DNA from: a virus
Strand: one strand, 5' to 3'
IMG/VR virus record: IMGVR_UViG_3300046522_000530
Location: 1 to 31,826 of that record
Length of the DNA stretch: 31,826 bases
This document shows positions 27,685 to 31,826 of the stretch, piece by piece (positions within the stretch are counted from its first letter, which is position 1; each line of letters opens with the position of its first letter). The position numbers were made by a program, and so were the translations under genes. The notes beneath the pieces are model-generated. The model did no database searches, was not told the origin of the DNA, and worked only from the letters and a program-made list of their open reading frames with translations.

Positions 27685-27930
27685 ATGACCGAAACCCCGC
27701 AGCCGCGCACTGACATCGACGACCTTCAGGCGCGCGCCGAAGCCTGTGCCGAGGGCGACTGCCCGCACGCCTACCAGGCCCGCAAAGCCGAACGCGAAGC
27801 CGAACGCGAAGCCGCTGGCTACCGGCACGAGCTGGAGGGCCTGGCGGACTACCTCGAAGACCGGGACGGCATCGACCCGGCCGTGGCCGTCACGCTGCGC
27901 GGCATTCTCGCCCGCGCCCTGGACCGCTGA
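27685..27930 (+). CDS. first gene of the rightward accessory operon, unknown
   Basis: 81 residues from ATG 27685 with TGGAG upstream; an in-frame ATG at 27622 would add 21 residues rich in Pro. It has a helical, strongly charged centre (YQARKAEREAEREAAGYRHE) and a C-terminal helix (DPAVAVTLRGILARALDR). Two cysteines (EACAEGDCPHAY) could bind metal. No family recognised. It follows the copy-2 promoter by about 100 bases and opens a long plus-strand series. Confidence 0.72.
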   Translation: MTETPQPRTDIDDLQARAEACAEGDCPHAYQARKAEREAEREAAGYRHELEGLADYLEDRDGIDPAVAVTLRGILARALDR

Positions 27931-28015
27931 CCTCGTGACCTCACGCAGGACGGTCAGCCCCGGGGCGGGGCTGACCGCGGAAACCACCCAACCACACCGA
28001 TCAAGGAGCAGCCTC

Positions 28016-28429
28016 GTGAGGCGTACCACGTGTTCCTCGTGCGGAGGTTCCCGCCCGCTGGCTACCAAAGACTGGTGCCACACCTGCTACCAACGATGGG
28101 TCCGTCACGGTCGGCCTGAGGGTGGGCCTCCAGCTCCGAAGCCTCTCCAGCCGTGCGGCACGGATGCTGCCTATCAACGACACGTCGCATACGGCGAGCC
28201 GATCGACGACGCCTGCCGGGACGCACGCAACGCCGCCCAGAATCAGCGGCGCGCCAAGCACCGCGCGGAGTCCAGCAGCCGCGGCCGGTGGACGGATGAG
28301 CAGACCCGAGCTACACGTGCCGTAGCCATCGCCACCGCTGACAGTCCGACAGACCGCCGTCTCCTGCTTGAGGTCTTGGGGCTTGTGCCCGCTCTGGACA
28401 CGGCTGCCACCGGCCAACGCGTCGCATGA
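28016..28429 (+). CDS. zinc-finger protein of the accessory operon
   Basis: 137 residues from GTG 28016 with AAGGAG eight bases upstream. The N-terminus contains CSSCGG, then WCHTCYQRW, a zinc ribbon with four cysteines. Next comes PCGTDAAYQRHVAYGEPIDD plus ACRDARNAAQN, a motif I know from small actinobacterial and phage proteins but whose function is not established. The rest is helical and basic (RRAKHRAESSSRGRWTDEQT). It may bind DNA or host RNA polymerase, which is conjecture. Confidence 0.72.
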   Translation: MRRTTCSSCGGSRPLATKDWCHTCYQRWVRHGRPEGGPPAPKPLQPCGTDAAYQRHVAYGEPIDDACRDARNAAQNQRRAKHRAESSSRGRWTDEQTRATRAVAIATADSPTDRRLLLEVLGLVPALDTAATGQRVA

Positions 28430-28505
28430 CCACGAGCACGGCCGCCCCTGTCGGAATCAGGGGGGCCGGCCCGGACATCCTCTCGCACGATCAAGGAGCC
28501 ACACC

Positions 28506-28922
28506 ATGACCGACCCCCGCATTGCCGTCCTGTCCGCCCTGTCCTCGCCCGGCTGGCATCCCGTCCCCGAAGCGCATGGCATGCCGTGGGATGAGGCCGA
28601 GCAGCTGCTCGCCGCCTACGACGCTTCCCGAGCTGCCGCTGCACCGTCTGCGCCCGCCGACCGGGCGGCCGTGCTGCGGGAGGCCGCCGACATCGCCGAC
28701 CGGCTGATGGATGAGCGGTACGGACCGGACTGCTCCTACGCGATCGGCGGCGAGGACGTCGCCCGCGAGCTGCGCCGCGTGGCCGACGAGGCGCAGCAGC
28801 CCGAGACGCAGGCCGACGACGAGCCGCCCTGCACGTGCGCCGCCGCCGGGGACTGCTTCGCCCCGGCTGGCCACTACGCCGACTGCCCCGCCGCTGTGTC
28901 CCAGCCCGGCAAGGAGGCCTGA
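28506..28922 (+). CDS. accessory-operon protein with C-terminal cysteines, unknown
   Basis: 138 residues from ATG 28506 with the same GATCAAGGAGC context as the preceding gene. The N-terminal half has HGMPWDEAEQLLAAYDASRA, then DRAAVLREAADIADRLMDER and GEDVARELRRVADEAQ, regular helices of a type common in Streptomyces phage small proteins. The C-terminus holds CTCAAAGDCF and GHYADCPAA, a possible zinc site. Its role is unknown. Confidence 0.74.
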   Translation: MTDPRIAVLSALSSPGWHPVPEAHGMPWDEAEQLLAAYDASRAAAAPSAPADRAAVLREAADIADRLMDERYGPDCSYAIGGEDVARELRRVADEAQQPETQADDEPPCTCAAAGDCFAPAGHYADCPAAVSQPGKEA

Positions 28923-28924
28923 TC

Positions 28925-29110
28925 GTGGCCGTCGCCGACCGGAAGAAGCTGCTACGCCAACTCGAAGGCCGCATACGGCGGGGCATCGCCCTCACCGACA
29001 CACGCTGGCAGCTCAGGGACACCGGCATGACAGCAGACGAACTGTGGGCGTTCGAACTGCCGATCCGACGCCGCATCCGCGAGGAACGAACAGGAAGGAA
29101 GTCCGCGTGA
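28925..29110 (+). CDS. small basic protein, unknown
   Basis: 61 residues from GTG 28925, two bases after the preceding stop, and overlapping the next start by 4 bp. Very basic (VADRKKLLRQLEGRIRRGIA, then ELPIRRRIREERTGRKSA) with a helical core (TAWQL-like, MTADELWAFE). The charge suggests nucleic-acid binding. No family known. The tight spacing indicates translational coupling on both sides. Confidence 0.7.
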   Translation: MAVADRKKLLRQLEGRIRRGIALTDTRWQLRDTGMTADELWAFELPIRRRIREERTGRKSA

Positions 29111-29685
29111 CCACCACCCAGGCCACGATCCCGGCCGTCGTCACCGAACCCGAACTCACCGCCTGGCTCGTCCAGGAACTCGGCCCCCACGTCGAGGACG
29201 ACTACCAGGCCGCCCGTCTCCTCCTCAACACCTTCGACCTCGCGGCGAAGGAGGGCAACAGCCTCAACAACCCGCACCAGATCGCGAACTGCATCGCCTC
29301 CACACCCAGCACCGACGGGCCGTGGACCCCGGTCGACACCGCCGCGGCCGCGAAGCCCCTGCACGAGACCTACCGGATCACCCGGAAGCCCGCCAACCAC
29401 GCCCAGGGCCTCATAGACCTCCCCATGCCGGTGGTCGTGTCCCGGCACCAGTGCCCGTTCTGCCGCCGCTTCACCCGCGCCCGCCTGGAGCAGGTCCAGG
29501 ACCACATGACGCGCTGCTGGCAGAACCCCGGCCTGCGCTGCTGCAAGACCTGCACCCACCACCAGGACGGAAGCCACCCCGAAGACGACGAGTCCTGCAC
29601 CCACCCCGACGGGCCGGAGTGGGAGGACTACCGATTCCCCGTCCTGCACTGCCCGCTCTGGGAGAAAGAGGCCGGCCGTGACTGA
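29107..29685 (+). CDS. zinc-finger protein of the accessory operon
   Basis: 192 residues from GTG 29107 (GTGA overlap with the preceding stop). A helical N-terminal domain (LTAWLVQELGPHVEDDYQAA, then LLNTFDLAAKEGN) is followed by CPFCRRFTRARLEQVQDHMT, which has the look of a C2H2-like finger. Two further cysteine groups follow, CCKTCTHHQDG and ESCTHPDG, then FPVLHCPLWE. That gives up to eight zinc ligands. It could be a DNA-binding or adaptor protein. It is not a recognised enzyme. Confidence 0.75.
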   Translation: MTTTQATIPAVVTEPELTAWLVQELGPHVEDDYQAARLLLNTFDLAAKEGNSLNNPHQIANCIASTPSTDGPWTPVDTAAAAKPLHETYRITRKPANHAQGLIDLPMPVVVSRHQCPFCRRFTRARLEQVQDHMTRCWQNPGLRCCKTCTHHQDGSHPEDDESCTHPDGPEWEDYRFPVLHCPLWEKEAGRD

Positions 29686-30079
29686 CGCCCTTCCCGAGTT
29701 CCTTGTCACCTACCTGATGGAACGGGACGCCCAGCGCGCCAACGCCGTAGACGCGACGCTCGCCTGCCTGACCGAACGAGAGCGCCGTCTGGTTCGCGAA
29801 GCCGCTGTCATGGGCTACGTCCAGGGCCGCCGGTACCTGACGGGTGACGACCATCCCAAGGACTCCGCGGTCCTTCATCTCGTGGTCGACGCTTGTCTGG
29901 CAGCCCCCGACCTGTACCCGGTCATCACCGGTGTTCAGCCGTGCGGCGAGTGTCGTCACCCGGAGTACAACCACCGCGACGGCGAAGACCCCGTATCGCC
30001 CGGCGTCTGTCTCCAGTGCGAAGCGGAAGGCGCCGAGGAAGCGCACCACGACTACGCGGTTGCGGCCGCTGGTGAGTGA
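29678..30079 (+). CDS. accessory-operon protein with zinc motif, unknown
   Basis: 133 residues from GTG 29678, overlapping the previous gene by 8 bases. The N-terminal part is helical (PEFLVTYLMERDAQRANAVD, then LACLTERERRLVREAAVMGY). The C-terminal third has CGECRHPEYNHRDGEDPVSP and CLQCEAEG, two knuckles of C-x2-C type. It may act as a metal-dependent binding protein. No function assigned. Confidence 0.74.
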   Translation: MTDALPEFLVTYLMERDAQRANAVDATLACLTERERRLVREAAVMGYVQGRRYLTGDDHPKDSAVLHLVVDACLAAPDLYPVITGVQPCGECRHPEYNHRDGEDPVSPGVCLQCEAEGAEEAHHDYAVAAAGE

Positions 30080-30278
30080 CGTGAAGCGGTGTCGTGTCTG
30101 TGGCCGTCCTCTGCCCCGCAACCGGACTGGCATCGGCCCGGTCTGCGCACGCCGCCTGACCGGGCCCACATCACGCCGATCCAGCCGGCCCGCACCCGTA
30201 CCGCACGCCCCCGACATCCCGCCCGGGCAAGACGCCCTGGCCCTTTTCGAATATCAGCCGACCCTCTGGAGTCTCTGA
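30072..30278 (+). CDS. DUF6011-like zinc-ribbon protein
   Basis: 68 residues from GTG 30072; GTG 30081 is an alternative start that has GGTGAG before it. The N-terminus CRVCGRPLPRNRTGIGPVCA fits DUF6011, a short domain common in actinobacterial phages and plasmids. It is defined by a C-x2-C pair, a basic loop ending TGIGPVC, and a second Cys. The Pro/Arg-rich linker and the DALALFEYQPTLWSL end are less conserved. Its 3-prime end touches the methylase start (TGATG). Confidence 0.72.
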   Translation: MSDVKRCRVCGRPLPRNRTGIGPVCARRLTGPTSRRSSRPAPVPHAPDIPPGQDALALFEYQPTLWSL

Positions 30279-31102
30279 TGAAGCCGCCCGTTCCCTACTT
30301 CGGAGGCAAGGGACGTATCGCCCCCTGGATCGCCAGCCTGCTCCCCCAGCACCGGCACTACGTCGAACCGTTCGCCGGAGGCCTCTCCGTCCTCCTCGCC
30401 AAGCAGCCCAGCCCCATGGAAACGGTGAACGACCTGGACGGCGAACTGATGACGTTCTGGCGCGTCCTCCGCGACCGCCCCACCGAACTGATCCGCGCCT
30501 GCGCCCTCACCCCGCACTCCCGCGCCGAGCTCACCGCCACCTGGGACCCCACAGAAGACGACCTCGAGCTGGCCCGCCGCATCTGGTGCCGCCTCGCCCA
30601 AGGCCGCTCCGGGACCCTTCGCAACACCGGATGGCGCTTCTACATAGACCCGGCTGGCTCCGCAACGTCAATGCCCGGCTACCTCGAGGCCTACGTAGAC
30701 CGGCTCGCGGCCGCCGCCGAACGCCTCCACCGCGTATCGCTCGAGAACATGCCCGCCCTCGAACTCATCGCCAAGTACGGCAAGCAGCCCGACGTGCTGC
30801 TCTACATCGACCCGCCCTACTTGGGCACGACCCGCGGATGGGGCAACAACTACCGGATGGAGATGAAGGGCGACGACGAACACCGCGAGCTCGCGGCCGC
30901 GCTCCGCGAATGCCGCGCCTCCATCGTCCTCTCCGGCTACGACAGCCCCCTCTACACCGAGCTGTACGAGGACTGGTACCGGGTTAACCAGGCCACGATG
31001 ACCGGGAACGCCAAGGAGGCGAAGGGCCGCACTGAAGTCCTGTGGTCCAACCGTGTGCTGGCCGGACGGCTGTCCCTGTTTGACGACACCCTGCTGGCGT
31101 GA
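30278..31102 (+). CDS. Dam-type DNA adenine-N6 methyltransferase (D12 class)
   Basis: 274 residues from ATG 30278 with TGGAG upstream. Motifs in D12/Dam order: PYFGGK at 6-11 (S-adenosylmethionine motif X), YVEPFAGG at 28-35 (motif I), DPPY at 178-181 (motif IV, catalytic). The target-recognition region lies between. It transfers methyl groups to adenine in a short palindrome, with GATC the usual one for this class, though that is inference. No cognate restriction enzyme lies next to it. The Mrr-like nuclease at 10310 is far away. It probably protects the element or alters regulation after replication. Confidence 0.88.
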   Translation: MKPPVPYFGGKGRIAPWIASLLPQHRHYVEPFAGGLSVLLAKQPSPMETVNDLDGELMTFWRVLRDRPTELIRACALTPHSRAELTATWDPTEDDLELARRIWCRLAQGRSGTLRNTGWRFYIDPAGSATSMPGYLEAYVDRLAAAAERLHRVSLENMPALELIAKYGKQPDVLLYIDPPYLGTTRGWGNNYRMEMKGDDEHRELAAALRECRASIVLSGYDSPLYTELYEDWYRVNQATMTGNAKEAKGRTEVLWSNRVLAGRLSLFDDTLLA

Positions 31103-31218
31103 ACGACGTGATTCCCGCCGTGTGTATCGCCGGAGTGGTGTGGGGGCTCACGTACCTCGCGACCGTCGACTGGATCCACCCCGGCACCCGCACCCCACCC
31201 GAGAGGACCCGCCCGTGA
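31099..31218 (+). CDS. 39-residue single-pass membrane protein
   Basis: Reads from GTG 31099 (4-bp overlap with the methylase stop) to the TGA at 31216-31218, which overlaps the next GTG. The N-terminal half is a membrane helix (VIPAVCIAGVVWGLTYLATV, residues 4-23), followed by DWIHPGTRTPPERTRP. Size and the two-sided overlaps suggest a real small gene. Function unknown. Confidence 0.6.
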   Translation: MNDVIPAVCIAGVVWGLTYLATVDWIHPGTRTPPERTRP

Positions 31219-31439
31219 CCGACAGCATGGCCGCCCGGGTCCGCATAGCACTCGCCGCCGCAGGCCCCACCGTGGTGCCCGCCATGTTCAGGGACGCCTA
31301 CCAGCGCGGCGGCACTCCCACCCACACGCACCTGGTCGCCATCGCGGCCGCCGCCGGCACTACCCCGATATGGCTGATGACCGGCTGGCCCGCAGCCCAC
31401 GCCATCAACGCCCTCGAGAACAAGGAGCCCACCACGTGA
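31215..31439 (+). CDS. small HTH-like protein, unknown
   Basis: 74 residues from GTG 31215, overlapped on both sides by 4 bp. The sequence (MAARVRIALAAAGPTVVPAM, then FRDAYQRGGTPTHTHLVAIA and AAAGTTPIWLMTGWPA) looks like two to three short helices with a turn, which could be a small helix-turn-helix of the XRE kind. It is not strong enough to be sure. No metal ligands are evident. Confidence 0.62.
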   Translation: MTDSMAARVRIALAAAGPTVVPAMFRDAYQRGGTPTHTHLVAIAAAAGTTPIWLMTGWPAAHAINALENKEPTT

Positions 31440-31826
31440 GCGAGCAGATCGACACCCAACGCCGCGATCGGTACGCCGAAGCGATCAGCCGCGGCATGTC
31501 CGGAGCTGGCGAACGGGTCAGCGTTCGAACCGCAACTGTGCAGGAGACCACCGAAGCCGTGATGGCTGTCGCGGACGCGGAACTGCACCGCATGGTCAAC
31601 GAGGCGCTGCTCAACCAGCCTGCCCTGCGCACCTGCCTCGTGCCTGGCTGTCTGCGCCAGTACGACGCGATGTCCTGCATGGCCGGCGACCCGCCTCCGC
31701 GCCCCGAGTGGTCCGGGACGGGCTGGGCCACGCTCGGATCCGGCACGATCTTCCCCGCGGGCGGGCACATCTGCCCCGACCACAAGCAGTTGGTCACCGA
31801 CCATCTGCCCCGCCGCGTGAAGCTCC
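31436..31826 (+). CDS. protein with zinc-ligand cysteines (partial, C-terminus outside window)
   Basis: At least 130 residues from GTG 31436 (4-bp overlap with the preceding gene) and still open at the right edge. The N-terminal part is helical (RRDRYAEAISRGMSGAGERV, then TEAVMAVADAELHRMVNEAL). Downstream lie TCLVPGCLRQY, MSCMAG and HICPDHKQL, with four or more cysteines that could bind zinc. It continues the string of Cys-rich accessory proteins. No function assigned. Confidence 0.72.
   Translation, partial: MSEQIDTQRRDRYAEAISRGMSGAGERVSVRTATVQETTEAVMAVADAELHRMVNEALLNQPALRTCLVPGCLRQYDAMSCMAGDPPPRPEWSGTGWATLGSGTIFPAGGHICPDHKQLVTDHLPRRVKL

Noticed and set aside
1-31826. tRNA, rRNA, integrase and attachment sites
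   Set aside because: No cloverleaf-like sequence, no tyrosine or serine recombinase motifs and no long direct repeats ending in tRNA-like sequence were seen. Absence in this window does not exclude them outside it.

Overview
The window looks like a Streptomyces (or close actinomycete) mobile replicon. GC is high, codon third positions are strongly GC-biased, start codons are often GTG, ribosome-binding sites are strong AAGGAGG-type, and the regulator families are typical of Streptomyces. Three modules sit together: phage head and packaging genes, a Streptomyces-plasmid type transfer cluster (FtsK/TraB-like ATPase and SpdB-like membrane proteins), and a replication initiator with tandem repeats inside its own gene. 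No integrase, att site, tRNA, rRNA or CRISPR array was seen. The closest described arrangement I know is the Streptomyces plasmid-phage pZL12/phiZL12, which carries a phage-like operon together with rep and tra loci. Assignment to that class is inference.

Layout. (1) 1-9595, minus strand: virion operon read right to left, with small terminase, large terminase, SNase-like nuclease, portal, scaffold, decoration protein, major capsid, connector, MuF-like protein, further head-tail proteins and a DUF6093-like protein cut by the window edge. A 14-bp sequence recurs upstream of terminase small, portal and scaffold. (2) 9695-10063, plus strand: a lone lipoprotein gene, followed by a hairpin array. 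(3) 10310-18696, minus: membrane-anchored Mrr-like nuclease, membrane proteins, FtsK/TraB-like ATPase, a 774-residue very basic membrane protein, small proteins and an SpdB-like protein. The SpdB-like gene holds a dense GATGCG hexamer cluster. (4) 18743-21397, minus: eight small, mostly unknown genes. (5) 21398-23750: divergent control region, HTH protein, XRE regulator and a small DNA-binding-like protein, plus strand. (6) 23985-25181, plus: replication initiator with three 24-bp repeats followed by a purine-rich tract, a lambda-O-like origin candidate. (7) 25187-31826, mostly plus: two promoters that share an exact 29-bp palindromic sequence, small membrane and zinc-ribbon proteins, and a Dam-type adenine methyltransferase. 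Genes from 28925 on overlap or abut.

How it may work together (inference): rep and its internal origin maintain the element. The XRE and AlpA-like proteins and the palindromic operators choose between quiet maintenance and expression. The Tra/Spd cluster would spread double-stranded DNA between hyphae, and the virion operon packages the same DNA. No stretch longer than 300 bases lacks a gene. The larger intergenic regions (10064-10309, 21398-21581, 23751-23984, 25182-25386, 27418-27684) are described as regulatory or structured DNA.
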